64,000 nucleotides of DNA from Candidatus Melainabacteria bacterium (GCA_016699165.1 CP064963.1:3658001-3722000), one strand, 5' to 3'; positions 17,280 through 28,148 are shown, numbered from the stretch's first letter. Numbers and translations are program-made. The notes: a model not told the origin generated them from the sequence alone.

Positions 17280-17672
17280 ATGAATCTTAAATCAATCACC
17301 ACACTCGGTATCATATCTTTGACCATGGCTGCCACTTCATACGTTCCGGCGAATGCTGGTTCAATGGAGCAATATTTAAATGTAGTAGCCATGCAGAATC
17401 TAATGAATCAACAAGCCGCCGCAGCCGCAGCCGCTCAAGCCGCTGCCACACCTGTAGCCACCCCGGTTGCTCCAGCTCCTGTAGCCTACAATTTTGACTA
17501 CAATGACAAAAGTAGAGTTGATGCTGAAAGAACACGCCTTGTGAAACAAATTTATGACTTAAACTACAGCCTCTTGCACGACAGTTTGTCACCACGTGCT
17601 TATTCCAGAACGCAATCTAAAGTTGCAAGATTGCAGGAACGCCTCACCAGGCTGAATCCGTACGGTACTTAA
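17280..17672 (+). CDS. Secreted Ala/Pro-rich protein with C-terminal helix, unknown
   Basis: 130 residues: signal peptide (LGIISLTMAATSYVPANA), a glutamine/alanine-rich run (MNQQAAAAAAAQAAATPVATPVAPAPVA) that looks like a flexible wall- or membrane-spanning linker, and a charged C-terminal helix pair (DKSRVDAERTRLVKQIYDLNYSLLHDSLSPRAYSRTQSKVARLQERLTRL). No family known. A strong GCGGGAGGACC Shine-Dalgarno precedes ATG. The 170-bp leader contains an ATCCCGCGGCGGGAT hairpin, but I found no known riboswitch pattern. It meets the convergent gene's stop with a 3-bp gap. Confidence 0.75.
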   Translation: MNLKSITTLGIISLTMAATSYVPANAGSMEQYLNVVAMQNLMNQQAAAAAAAQAAATPVATPVAPAPVAYNFDYNDKSRVDAERTRLVKQIYDLNYSLLHDSLSPRAYSRTQSKVARLQERLTRLNPYGT

Positions 17673-17675
17673 GGC

Positions 17676-18290
17676 TTAGTGCCATTGAGCTTCGTTTTTG
17701 CTGCAAATATCGTCGAACATTTCTATCATTTGATCGCTGAAATCAATGAATGGTCTCCATTCTTTTGGACCACCATCTGCGTTATTCCATGTTAATTGAA
17801 ATGCAGGAGTATAGAAGAGTTCAAAGCCTACGGTGGTTCCATCAAGGTAAAGTGGACGTGGAAGTGTTGGCATAAGCACGATCGCAGACTTCGGAATTGC
17901 GGCTAACACGGCACTGACATTATCCTCAGATAAATTGTGTGCGCGGTGATAAATCTTGGGACTTGTAGAAGAGGCAATTGTACTCTCTCCTTCCCATTTC
18001 ATTTCACGTATAAATCCAGAACCCTTTAAGGTCCTATCTCTGGTGTAAAAAATCCATGATTTCCACGAGCCGAAAGAGGGATATTGAAAAATTCGAAACA
18101 GCATGGAACCTCGAATTCCCGAGTCTTCATCCTGACCTCGTAGTGCCTGAGAGGCGTTATCGTAGAGTTTTTGATTATTCAAGGTACTTCCTTCACCATG
18201 ATTTTTTGCGGGATAAAAGCCCACTGTTAACCAGACTTTCGCAGTTGTTTCTTTAATGAACTGGTCTTGGATCGGTTGAGGGGGCGGCAA
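17676..18290 (-). CDS. Hypothetical protein downstream of caspase-like gene
   Basis: 204 residues, no signal peptide in the predicted frame, rich in aromatic residues (FRIFQYPSFGSWKSWIFYTRDRTLKG; FELFYTPAFQLTWNNADGGPKEWRPF). It looks like a compact beta-rich domain of unknown family. The frame opens 38 bp inside the 3' end of the caspase-like gene, so the two are likely co-translated, and the true start may be a few codons inside. The N-terminal PPPQPIQDQF could be a linker. Possibly the second chain or partner of the caspase-like protein; this is inference from overlap only. Confidence 0.65.
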   Translation of the reverse strand: MPPPQPIQDQFIKETTAKVWLTVGFYPAKNHGEGSTLNNQKLYDNASQALRGQDEDSGIRGSMLFRIFQYPSFGSWKSWIFYTRDRTLKGSGFIREMKWEGESTIASSTSPKIYHRAHNLSEDNVSAVLAAIPKSAIVLMPTLPRPLYLDGTTVGFELFYTPAFQLTWNNADGGPKEWRPFIDFSDQMIEMFDDICSKNEAQWH

Positions 18291-19035
18291 TTTTTATGGT
18301 GCTGATTAACGCCGACGGATTTGCTATCTCAGTTGCGTTTGAGAAATTTTTGAGTGCTTCTGAAATAGAGGTAGCTTTACCATTACATTTCAAAGCATTA
18401 ATCAGTTTCGATGTAAAAATACTATTGTCGTTTCTTCCGTTTTTTGTCAATTTGCCGGAGGTGATCAAAAATTCCCCTTCGTCTGGGGAAGGTGCATGAA
18501 TAGCAGGTATGCGTAACTTATCTGACCCAGATAAACTATCGGTACTGGATTCGCTATCAATTACAAAAAATATTTTGCGACAATACAATCTTGTTTTAAA
18601 TGCACCTACTAAATCTTTTATTGATATTCCAGTTGCGTAAAAATTTCCAATTGATGCATCATTTAATAAAAGAAAGCTTTTTTGATCTGGGTTGTCTGTC
18701 GAGGGACTAGACGCGCAAGAAAAATAGACAACGACAAGGTCATTTGGTCTGACATTAGTCATGAAAAATTGAATGAGATTACTGAGTACCGAAGTTCTTG
18801 TTGCTGATGAATCAATAAAAAGTTTGCAGTGATCTGGGGCGAAGCCAGCATCCTTAGTCAAGAAATCATGAAACTTGCGAGCGTTATCGGAGCAATTCGT
18901 TGTATTCAAACTCGATTCATTGTAATTACTTGCTCCAACAACAAGTGCCCACTTATCATCAATGGTTGATTGAGCCTGAACTGCATTGATGGATAAAATG
19001 GCGGAAAATAATAGCATTGCAATCAGTTTTTTCAT
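18253..19035 (-). CDS. Secreted caspase-like (peptidase C14) homologue lacking catalytic His and Cys
   Basis: Signal peptide (MKKLIAMLLFSAILSINAVQA), then a caspase-like fold: WALVVGASNYNESSLNTTNCSDNARKFHDFLTKDAGF matches the usual first strand and Asn-Asp-Ala segment of metacaspases; NDLVVVYFSCASS aligns to the catalytic YFSGHG strand; KIFFVIDSESS aligns to the catalytic D-x-C strand. Both catalytic residues are replaced (GHG by CAS; Cys by Glu/Ser), so it is probably a pseudoprotease. The frame extends to 19047, but the ATG at 19035 has GGAG six bases upstream. A different clan-CD protease (clostripain type), apparently intact, lies at 55506. Confidence 0.8.
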   Translation of the reverse strand: MKKLIAMLLFSAILSINAVQAQSTIDDKWALVVGASNYNESSLNTTNCSDNARKFHDFLTKDAGFAPDHCKLFIDSSATRTSVLSNLIQFFMTNVRPNDLVVVYFSCASSPSTDNPDQKSFLLLNDASIGNFYATGISIKDLVGAFKTRLYCRKIFFVIDSESSTDSLSGSDKLRIPAIHAPSPDEGEFLITSGKLTKNGRNDNSIFTSKLINALKCNGKATSISEALKNFSNATEIANPSALISTIKIAAPSTDPRPVH

Positions 19036-19047
19036 TTGAATCTCCAT

Positions 19048-19434
19048 GTTTTAGTTTGACCAGGGGTTCATTCAAAGTTGTTGTCAGAGTTGAACTAGTT
19101 GAGTGGTTTTCTAATTTCAGGCTTGTTTATGATGGAAAAGAAAGTCGCATAGCGCTTTTCAGATTTTTTGAATTTGTAGATGGAGAAGTATTAAGTCAGA
19201 GCCAGACAGAATCGTCACTGTTACTAGCGCCGACAGGATTGAGAATGTGGACTCAATGAATTTCAAATCAAATATCCTTTTCTATTCATTATTTCCCGAA
19301 TTTTGGGTTTGTAAAGACCTTGCCAGTTTTTGTCCAAGAACAAGAGTTTTTGTCAAAGCGATACGTCGTAGGCTGTTTTTTCTGAGACAATCGAATTAAC
19401 ATCCCGGAGCGGACATTGACGACTTCCTTTCGGA
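19048..19434. other. Intergenic region between divergent genes
   Basis: About 390 bp with no convincing gene. A plus-strand frame at 19017-19259 has no Shine-Dalgarno, no recognisable domain and overlaps the caspase-like start, so it was not called. The stretch is A/T-rich with no obvious repeat. Promoter elements for the DUF4160 gene lie at its right edge. Confidence 0.6.
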
Positions 19435-19463
19435 TTGCAAAAAAGTCCTATATGTGTTATATA
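19435..19463 (+). promoter_or_regulatory. Sigma70-type promoter for the DUF4160/DUF2442 pair
   Basis: TTGCAA (19435-19440), a 17-bp spacer and TATATA (19458-19463). Transcription would start about 19470, giving a leader of about 14 nt that still contains GGAG before the GTG at 19484. Confidence 0.6.
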
Positions 19464-19483
19464 CCTAGTATGGAGAAATTCCA

Positions 19484-19783
19484 GTGGGCAAGCTTTCAGC
19501 GTTTCGAATTAGGGGGCTTACCCTTACTTTCAATAGCTTGGACCACAAGCCGCCGCATTTTCATGTGAGAAGTGGAGACGATTGGGAGATTAAGGTCAAT
19601 ATTCAAGATTCAACAGAGAAGAGAGGACTCGTTTTCCAGTATAAATTTCCGAAAAGACGATCGAGTAAATTCGAGGGATTATCATCAAAATTGGAAAAAG
19701 AATTGCTAGCAAAAGTTCTTGAGCACAAACTGGCTCTCCTTGCCGAATGGCAGGACAAAGTAGACCAGAAGGAGATTATTTAA
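19484..19783 (+). CDS. DUF4160 domain protein
   Basis: A 99-residue protein with the DUF4160 signature near its N-terminus: FRIRGLTLTFNSLDHKPPHFHVRSGDDWEIKVNI, including the conserved PPHFHV. The C-terminus is a charged helix. Members are small, often paired with DUF2442 proteins, and have been suggested to be toxin-antitoxin-like modules; biochemical function is not established. GTG start with GGAG nine bases upstream. The partner starts 3 bp after the stop. Confidence 0.85.
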   Translation: MGKLSAFRIRGLTLTFNSLDHKPPHFHVRSGDDWEIKVNIQDSTEKRGLVFQYKFPKRRSSKFEGLSSKLEKELLAKVLEHKLALLAEWQDKVDQKEII

Positions 19784-19785
19784 AA

Positions 19786-20613
19786 ATGCCCTGCGTTATA
19801 CAAAGAGATGTTGTCGTTTACGCTCCTGAACGTGAAAGTCGTACTGCACTTAAGCTTGGTATGAAGGAAACAGTCGTGAGTGACGTAAATGTTCAGTCTT
19901 CTGCAAAGTATATTTTTTACGAGGTGTCCGCGTCTCAACTTCCCGAAGTTGCTGAACTCGTCAAGGCGGCCAACGAATCCAAAGAATTGCGAGCTTTGTT
20001 TATACGCGCGGACGTAGATCCAATGCTTCTTCCGCAGTTTCTACAACGGGCAGATCTTCGAATCACACGCAATGTTTTGGTTCATGCAAGCGATGATTGG
20101 CAAACTCCTCAGCGAGTGATTAAAGCCTGGAAAATGGGTTCTGAACACGATCTAGTTGCTGCGGTTGCAGTATTTGACGATAAACTCTTAGTTGTAAATT
20201 GTGCATTTGAAAAGTTTGAGGTTTCATTTGATTCGGTTCCTGCGCTCAAGAAAATCAGTAAATCAGAGCGTTCGAAATTTAAAATAGACAGTGTCGGTAG
20301 TTTCGTTTTTTGGGAAGATGCTGATGTTCACATCGATATTGATTCACTTCGATATGTCACGGATGAAAAATGGCGCACCAAATGTGATGCCGAAAATCTT
20401 ATAAGTAAACAAAATTTTGGAAAAGCAATTGCGACTCTGCGCAAAGAACACGGGCTTACACAATCTGAAATTCCAAATTTAACGGATCGTCAAATGCGAA
20501 GAATAGAGGCAGGCGATGCAAGACCATCTGTTGAAAGTTTAAATTCGATCGCAAAGGCGCATGGAATGAGCACTGAGGTATACCTCAATACGGTCAGCTT
20601 GAAATTAGCATAG
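19786..20613 (+). CDS. DUF2442-like domain fused to XRE helix-turn-helix
   Basis: 275 residues from the ATG at 19786, preferred over the longer frame from 19747 because AAGGAG precedes it and it starts just after the DUF4160 stop. N-terminal region of unknown fold (residues about 1-125). A middle DUF2442-like region (VAVFDDKLLVVNCAFEKFEVSFDSVPALKKI … IDSVGSFVFWEDADVHIDIDSLRYVTD, about 130-210). C-terminal XRE-type HTH (GKAIATLRKEHGLTQSEIPNLTDRQMRRIEAGDARPSVESLNSIAKAHG). The likely role is a DNA-binding partner or autorepressor of the DUF4160 protein, by analogy with antitoxins; this is inference. Confidence 0.8.
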   Translation: MPCVIQRDVVVYAPERESRTALKLGMKETVVSDVNVQSSAKYIFYEVSASQLPEVAELVKAANESKELRALFIRADVDPMLLPQFLQRADLRITRNVLVHASDDWQTPQRVIKAWKMGSEHDLVAAVAVFDDKLLVVNCAFEKFEVSFDSVPALKKISKSERSKFKIDSVGSFVFWEDADVHIDIDSLRYVTDEKWRTKCDAENLISKQNFGKAIATLRKEHGLTQSEIPNLTDRQMRRIEAGDARPSVESLNSIAKAHGMSTEVYLNTVSLKLA

Positions 20614-20657
20614 TCACCCGCTCGTCTCATCCAGTTGCATAAGCTGCTGTCGCTGAA

Positions 20658-21149
20658 TTATAAAAGCTCCGAGTTATTTGAGTTGAATTTTTTGCGGGAT
20701 AAACTTGTAGCCGTCAAAGTTCGTATTTTGTCCATGGCGAATAGTAGGTCCTGGACTTGATTATCAGATAATTTGGAAATGAAACTTTCTAAGCGCTGCT
20801 TGTATTTCTCATCCAATTTATTCTGTTCCAGATTACCGTTTTTTGTAAGATTGAAAAGCCATTTTCGACTATCTTGAATTGAGCGTCGTCGATCCACCAA
20901 TCCTTTTCGAACTAGTAATTTTAAAGTACGACTGAGATACCCGTCGTCTAATTGCAGTTGGCATGCCAGTTCCGATGAAACGATGTTAGGCTTTTCGGCA
21001 AGCATGTTCAAGACTAAGATTTCGGCTAGGGAATACTCACTGCGAAATGGTTTTTCATTCAGGAGTTGAAAACGCAATAGATAAAAACGATTGAAATCTC
21101 GAATCTCGCTTATTTGATTTTCTCTTTCGATTTTCTCTTTGATAACCAC
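20658..21149 (-). CDS. MarR family transcriptional regulator
   Basis: Winged-helix dimer of the MarR type: SLAEILVLNMLAEKPNIVSSELACQLQLDDGYLSRTLKLLVRKGLVDRRRSIQDSRKWLFNLTKNG contains the recognition helix (DDGYLSRTLKLLVRKG) and the beta-wing with the D-x-R motif (DSRKW). These proteins usually repress their own or neighbouring genes until a small ligand or oxidant binds. The frame opens at 21155, but GGAGG overlaps that codon; the GTG at 21149 with five-base spacing is the better start. A striking double inverted repeat, 21273-21309, lies upstream. No obvious target operon is adjacent, apart from the rRNA locus. Confidence 0.9.
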   Translation of the reverse strand: MVIKEKIERENQISEIRDFNRFYLLRFQLLNEKPFRSEYSLAEILVLNMLAEKPNIVSSELACQLQLDDGYLSRTLKLLVRKGLVDRRRSIQDSRKWLFNLTKNGNLEQNKLDEKYKQRLESFISKLSDNQVQDLLFAMDKIRTLTATSLSRKKFNSNNSELL

Positions 21150-21440
21150 AAGCACCTCCGGAAGCTGATGCCATGGTCTTTTACAAAGTCCTCGTTGTCA
21201 AATGGCAAGGTCTTGCGCTTCCAGCATCGAATTTCACTAGTGGCGAGGCTGCCTTTTTTCAATTTGAATTTCGTTGACTTAATCAAGTAATTTTGTTGAT
21301 TAAGTCAACAAAAAAAATACGAGAAAAAAGAGCCATCAGCTTCATCGTGAGATTTTTTCTTTGAGTTTAAGAGCAAGCGCGAGGGTAGAAGTGGAGGCGC
21401 GCACTTTGTATGGATGCGAGGCGCCAAAAAAAGACAATAA
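21150..21440. other. Intergenic region between MarR gene and rRNA terminator
   Basis: About 290 bp without a gene. It holds the double operator at 21273-21309 and presumably the MarR promoter. The remainder shows no repeat or conserved structure that I could see. Confidence 0.55.
21273..21309. promoter_or_regulatory. Double operator-like inverted repeat upstream of MarR gene
   Basis: Two 13-bp near-palindromes, TTGACTTAATCAA (21274-21286) and TTGATTAAGTCAA (21296-21308), are exact reverse complements of each other separated by 9 bp. Centres are 22 bp apart, two helical turns, suiting two MarR dimers on one DNA face. The A run that follows argues against a plus-strand terminator. Confidence 0.7.
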
Positions 21441-21470
21441 AAAACCCTCCGCTATTAACAGAGGGTTTTT
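21441..21470 (-). terminator. Intrinsic terminator after 5S rRNA
   Basis: The arms AAAACCCTC (21441-21449) and GAGGGTTTT (21461-21469) form a nine-pair stem. On the minus strand it is followed by a T-rich run just downstream of the 5S gene, ending the 23S-5S transcript. Confidence 0.85.
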
Positions 21471-21476
21471 ATAAAT

Positions 21477-21591
21477 CCTGGCACCGGGCTATCTTTCCAG
21501 GCAGTCTCCCACCAAGTATTGTCGCTGCTGTCCGTCTTTACCTTCGTGTTCGGAATGGGAACGGGTGTGTTCCGGACGCTTTGGCACCAAG
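21477..21591 (-). rRNA. rrf: 5S ribosomal RNA
   Basis: The minus strand folds as 5S. Its 5' end CTTGGTGCC pairs over nine positions with the 3' end GGTGCCAGG (helix I). The conserved CCCGTTCCCATTCCGAACACG loop B/C block and the GGTGGGAGACTGCC segment are present. About 115 nt, ends estimated from helix I. It lies about 125 bp downstream of 23S, followed by an intrinsic terminator. Confidence 0.93.
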
Positions 21592-21642
21592 AAAGGTGTC
21601 AGGTCGCTCGCTTTGTGATTCGTTTAAGAATCACACTGCGTG

Positions 21643-21666
21643 CCCTGAAAACTGCACATTGAGAAT
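21643..21666. repeat. 23S precursor processing stem, distal (3') arm
   Basis: This block (CCCTGAAAACTGCACATTGAGA…) is the reverse complement, with a couple of mismatches, of 24788-24812 on the other side of 23S. Pairing of the two would make the long RNase III-type stem that frees 23S from its precursor. Confidence 0.7.
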
Positions 21667-21717
21667 TGAAATTTTGAATTTCTAGGTATTCACTTATATA
21701 CCAATCAAATTTATTGT

Positions 21718-24686
<2,969 letters not shown>

Positions 24687-24787
24687 AAATCCATGATGTC
24701 ACTTAGAACCAGGACACTTCTCTAGTGCATCTGGATAAGCGGTCTGAATTTGTATCAGACCAAAACATTGGTATAAATGTGGATACG

Positions 24788-24812
24788 GATTCTCAATATG
24801 CAGTTTTCAGGG
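24788..24812. repeat. 23S precursor processing stem, proximal (5') arm
   Basis: Inverted partner of 21643-21666, about 100 bp upstream of the 23S 5' end on the minus strand. Confidence 0.7.
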
Positions 24813-25038
24813 TACACAATTTCTTTCCGACCGCTTTTGCAGTCGGCGGTGAAAACTACCATCTAAAAGACAGTGGTGCATCACCAGAAATACAATACTA
24901 ACAGATAGCATTCTGTGTTTCACCTATTTGTATCTGATATGTAACTCTCTTGTAATCAATATGTTTTTTGAGACAGGGAGCTGCTTCTGGAGCTCATTTC
25001 TTGACAATCCCGGCTGAAACTGTTCCTTATATATAAAA
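24813..25038 (-). other. 23S rRNA leader region between histidine kinase and 23S
   Basis: No gene. The kinase transcript ends at the hairpin at 25039-25069, so 23S needs its own promoter here. A weak minus-strand candidate is TTACAA-17 bp-TACAAA at about 24925-24955. The GACCGC…GCGGTC stretch at 24829-24849 could form a small hairpin. None of these was strong enough to call separately. Confidence 0.45.
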
Positions 25039-25069
25039 CCTCAACCGTTATCGGCTACGGTTCTTGAGG
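25039..25069 (-). terminator. Intrinsic terminator overlapping the end of the hybrid kinase gene
   Basis: On the minus strand CCTCA…ACCGT pairs with ACGGT…TGAGG around an 8-nt loop (3-nt bulge), followed by TTTTATAT. The stop codon TGA lies within the 3' arm. It would separate kinase transcription from the 23S gene. Confidence 0.65.
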
Positions 25070-27452
25070 CGATAAATTCCAGCGTGGCGGTCATTTCAGT
25101 CTCTAGCATTCTGACTAGGTCCGGGATCTCGTTCCATTTTTGATCATAAAAGGCATTTTCTATTTGTACGCATCGCTGAACCAAAATCTTGGCGCAGATG
25201 GTGGTACTTATACCTTTCAGTCCGTGTAATGCCTGTTGAAAACCTGCTCGATCATCTTTTTGCAGGCAAGATGTAGTGAGTAGTGGCACGGGGGGGCCGT
25301 CTTGTAAGAATTGATTGAGCAGTGACTTGGCCGCATCTCGATATTTTGTTTTGAGCCTATTCATATCTACATAGGAAGGAACTGTTTCAGGTAGCCATTT
25401 CTGAAGCATGTTTTGCAAATGATCTGGCTCGATTGGTTTTACCAGGTAATCATCCATTCCCGCTTCCAGGCATTTTTCACGATCTCCACTCATTGCGTGA
25501 GCAGTGAGTGCAATGATGGGGATGCGCTTGCCAGTGCCTTCTTCTTGATTTCGAATTTTGCGCGTTGCTGTATATCCATCCATGTCTGGCATTTGGCAGT
25601 CCATCAAGATTAACGAATAATTGTGCGCCGCAAACGATTGAACAGCCTCTACTCCGTTGCTTGCAATGTGGCAGCTAAAGCCAATTTGCTCCAAATATAA
25701 CTGGGCCACTTGTTGGTTTATGTGATAGTCTTCGACAACTAAAATTAGCTCCGTACGCTCCGTTATTCTAGGTGGAGCTTCTGCAAGAACATCAAAAGCT
25801 AGAGGAGAAACGATAGTTTGATCCAGGCTCCATGCACCTGTCAGCGCATCGAGCAAACTTGAGCGTCTGATTGGTTTTGTGAGATAGGCTTTGAATCCGT
25901 TTGCAATTGCTTGTTTTCCAAGTCCAGGTGCATCAAAGGCTGTTAATAGAATCAGCTTGGTGTCCTTGATTGCAGGATCGCTAAAAATTTGATTAGCAAT
26001 ATCGATTCCGTTTTTATCGGGCAGCATGTAGTCGATAATGGCTATTTCAAACTTTTGATTTTCCAAATGCGCCTGACGCAAAGCGATAATTGCGTCATTC
26101 GCCGTGTGTGTACAAGTGCTCTTCATACCCCAGGATGCGATGTATTTACAAAGAATTTGAGATGCATAAATATCTTCTTTCACAATTAGAATGCGCGCCA
26201 GGCGTAAGCTTTCGATTAAAACTGGTGGCTTGCTAACAGAGCGTAATTCAAAAGGTATTTTGAGCCAGAATTCGGAGCCTTTAAGAGTTGTACTGACCAC
26301 GCCGATTTCACCATTCATCAGTTCTACGAGGCGTTTGCAGATGCTTAACCCCAGACCGGTTCCCCCAAATCTTCTATTAATGGATCCATCGGCTTGCTCG
26401 AAAGGTTTAAATAGGCGATCTAATTGCTCGGCTTCAATGCCAATTCCTTCGTCGGAGACTGAAAAGAAGAGGATTGCTTTATTGTTTTCGATTTTTTCAA
26501 GTTTGGTTTTAACGATGATATTGCCTTGATGACTAAACTTGATAGCGTTAGAAATGAGATTGATCAAGATTTGTCGGAGCCGCTCAGGGTCGCCACGCAA
26601 CTGAGAAGGAATGTTATCGTCAATCTCGGCTAAAATCGCAAGCTTCTTATTGCGCGCCGATGTGCTGAGCATTTCGCATGTGCTCTCGACAATGCGAACC
26701 GCATCGAAATCTAAGGATTCAAAATTCATGCGCCCGGCTTCAATTTTGCTGAAGTCCAGAATGTCATTAATGATAGTCAAAAGTGTACTGGCGCCGTCTC
26801 GAATGTTGTCGGCATATTGTTGTTGACGCTCATCAAGATTGGTTTTAGAAAGAATGCTGCACATTCCCAAAACTGCATTCATTGGTGTTCGAATTTCGTG
26901 GCTCATATTTGCCAAAAATTCTGATTTTAGTCTTGATACTTCTTCTGCTTGATCTCTAGCTTTGGCAAGTTCTCGGGTGCGCTCCTCTACGCGTTGTTCA
27001 AGTTCTTCTTTGGAGCGAAGCAGCTCGTTTTCTGCTTTTCTGCGTTCAGTTATATCAACCACTGATGCCAGTACAAACGTTTCTTCCCCCAAGGCTAGCG
27101 GGTTTAGTCCAATTTCAACGGGCACTAATTGTCCGTCTTTGGTGCGTCCATATAAATCTCTTCCATTGCCCATACTGTTCTTAGCTGGGTTTTTATAAAA
27201 CGAGTTTCTGTATTCAGAGTGTTTTTGACGCACCGCCTCTGGTACCAGAAGCTCGATTAACTGACCAAGAAGTTCGGTGCGATCGTATCCAAAAAGACGC
27301 TCAATCTGCGAGTTCACAAGCACAATCTTGCCTTCGCAGTCAACCATAATCATGCCGCTTGGGGACGCCTCAATAACTAATCGTAGGCGGTCTTCGCTTC
27401 CGATTGTTTCTATTTCTTTTTGTGATTTTTTAGTCTGTTTAAGCTGCGACAT
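25041..27452 (-). CDS. Hybrid sensor histidine kinase: PAS-HisKA-HATPase-REC-REC-Hpt
   Basis: 803 residues, no signal peptide or membrane segment, so a cytosolic sensor. PAS domain about 22-140 (EASPSGMIMVDCEGKIVLVN…FGYDRTELLG). Coiled coil 145-175. HisKA with FLANMSHEIRTPMNAVLG (phospho-His H185). HATPase_c with RQILINLISNAIKFS, DEGIGI and GGTGLGLSICKRLVELMNG. First receiver about 425-540 (IDYMLPDKNG). Second receiver about 565-685 (LILMDCQMPDMDGYTATRKIR, full DD/D/K set). Hpt with HGLKG (H743). It is a complete phosphorelay in one chain, of the BarA/TorS class. The final output regulator is not obvious nearby. The gene sits between tRNA-Ala and 23S on the same strand, where normally nothing is coded. 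Confidence 0.95.
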   Translation of the reverse strand: MSQLKQTKKSQKEIETIGSEDRLRLVIEASPSGMIMVDCEGKIVLVNSQIERLFGYDRTELLGQLIELLVPEAVRQKHSEYRNSFYKNPAKNSMGNGRDLYGRTKDGQLVPVEIGLNPLALGEETFVLASVVDITERRKAENELLRSKEELEQRVEERTRELAKARDQAEEVSRLKSEFLANMSHEIRTPMNAVLGMCSILSKTNLDERQQQYADNIRDGASTLLTIINDILDFSKIEAGRMNFESLDFDAVRIVESTCEMLSTSARNKKLAILAEIDDNIPSQLRGDPERLRQILINLISNAIKFSHQGNIIVKTKLEKIENNKAILFFSVSDEGIGIEAEQLDRLFKPFEQADGSINRRFGGTGLGLSICKRLVELMNGEIGVVSTTLKGSEFWLKIPFELRSVSKPPVLIESLRLARILIVKEDIYASQILCKYIASWGMKSTCTHTANDAIIALRQAHLENQKFEIAIIDYMLPDKNGIDIANQIFSDPAIKDTKLILLTAFDAPGLGKQAIANGFKAYLTKPIRRSSLLDALTGAWSLDQTIVSPLAFDVLAEAPPRITERTELILVVEDYHINQQVAQLYLEQIGFSCHIASNGVEAVQSFAAHNYSLILMDCQMPDMDGYTATRKIRNQEEGTGKRIPIIALTAHAMSGDREKCLEAGMDDYLVKPIEPDHLQNMLQKWLPETVPSYVDMNRLKTKYRDAAKSLLNQFLQDGPPVPLLTTSCLQKDDRAGFQQALHGLKGISTTICAKILVQRCVQIENAFYDQKWNEIPDLVRMLETEMTATLEFIASRTVADNG

Positions 27453-27587
27453 GTAGTATCAAATCCAACATGGATTGAACTGGGATTCCCTAGTTACCGG
27501 GGACTCCTTAATGCCATCAGCTATTTATCGATAACTACTAAATAGAAGACAAGTTACTAAATAGTGTCATATTTTTTGGCTTAAAAG

Positions 27588-27842
27588 TCAATCTTTGCCG
27601 AACTGATTTTTGGAGCGCAATTCAGCTTCAGCAATTATTTTGGAGAGATCTAGATCCACGCTGCGAGCTAATTTCCAGGCGGTCTTCAAGGTGATTGCGC
27701 GCGCACCGCGCTCCAAATCTGCAATGTATGATCTATGAAAACCGGAAAGCTTTGCGAATTCTTCTTGAGAAAGTTTGCGTTGAATTCTTTGCTCTTTGAT
27801 TATCAGAGCAAAATTTTCCATAAATTTATCCCAGCTGTTCAC
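27588..27842 (-). CDS. XRE family HTH regulator (small, controller-protein-like)
   Basis: A compact five-helix HTH: FALIIKEQRIQRKLSQEEFAKLSGFHRSYIADLERGARAITLKTAWKLARSVDLDLSKII, followed by a short polar tail. The size and the RSYIADLERGAR recognition helix are close to C-proteins of restriction-modification systems and to phage repressors. The frame opens at 27878, but GTG at 27842, six bases after CGGAG, fits better. The start region contains ACTATAGT and ATATAGT, resembling controller-protein boxes and suggesting autoregulation. No restriction-modification genes are adjacent. It lies just upstream of the hybrid kinase and downstream of the tRNA terminator. Confidence 0.85.
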   Translation of the reverse strand: MNSWDKFMENFALIIKEQRIQRKLSQEEFAKLSGFHRSYIADLERGARAITLKTAWKLARSVDLDLSKIIAEAELRSKNQFGKD

Positions 27843-27886
27843 TATAGTCTCCGAAGTGAATATAGTCAGCATAATCAAAAAGCTAA

Positions 27887-27920
27887 AACCCTTAATCCTC
27901 CTATAGATGGATTAAGGGTT
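27887..27920 (-). terminator. Intrinsic terminator after tRNA-Ala
   Basis: A perfect 12-bp stem (AACCCTTAATCC / GGATTAAGGGTT) with a 10-nt loop, followed on the minus strand by TTTTAGCTTTTT. It ends the tRNA-Ile/tRNA-Ala transcript before the XRE gene. Confidence 0.85.
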
Positions 27921-27941
27921 GATTTTTAGACATTTAAATTT

Positions 27942-28014
27942 TGGAGGATAGCGGATTCGAACCGCTGACCTTCTCGGTGCAAACGAGACGCTCTACCAAC
28001 TGAGCCAATCCCCC
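27942..28014 (-). tRNA. tRNA-Ala (anticodon UGC)
   Basis: Cloverleaf on the minus strand: acceptor GGGGGAT/ATCCTCC, D-arm GCTC-GAGC, anticodon stem TCTCG/CGAGA with loop TTTGCAC (TGC), T-loop TTCGAAT, discriminator A. Paired with tRNA-Ile(GAU), as in normal 16S-23S spacers, but no 16S lies upstream. Confidence 0.95.
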
Positions 28015-28074
28015 ACTTTTCTTATTATAGTAGCAACCGAAACGAAAACGTTATCGGCTGCACTAAATAGAAAC

Positions 28075-28148
28075 TGGGCTATCATGGACTCGAACCATGG
28101 ACCTCACCCTTATCAGGGGTGCGCTCTAGCCACCTGAGCTAATAGCCC
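28075..28148 (-). tRNA. tRNA-Ile (anticodon GAU)
   Basis: Cloverleaf on the minus strand: acceptor GGGCTAT/ATAGCCC, D-arm GCTC-GAGC, anticodon stem CACCC/GGGTG with loop CTGATAA (GAT), T-loop TTCGAGT, discriminator A. It is 60 bp upstream of tRNA-Ala, and its own promoter candidate lies at 28191-28218. Confidence 0.95.

Noticed and set aside
19017..19259. 80-codon open frame in the divergent spacer
   Set aside because: Overlaps the caspase-like start on the other strand, lacks a Shine-Dalgarno and any domain-like pattern.
19484..20613. Classical toxin-antitoxin system
   Set aside because: The DUF4160/DUF2442-HTH pair has the gene layout, but no known toxin fold is visible, so only the domain names are reported.
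21273..21309. Rho-independent terminator at the MarR repeat
   Set aside because: On the plus strand it is followed by A's, on the minus strand by mixed sequence, and no gene ends there; an operator fits better.
27588..27842. Controller protein of a restriction-modification system paired with the methylase at 9.5 kb
   Set aside because: They are 17 kb apart with no endonuclease gene between them, so there is no support for a shared system.
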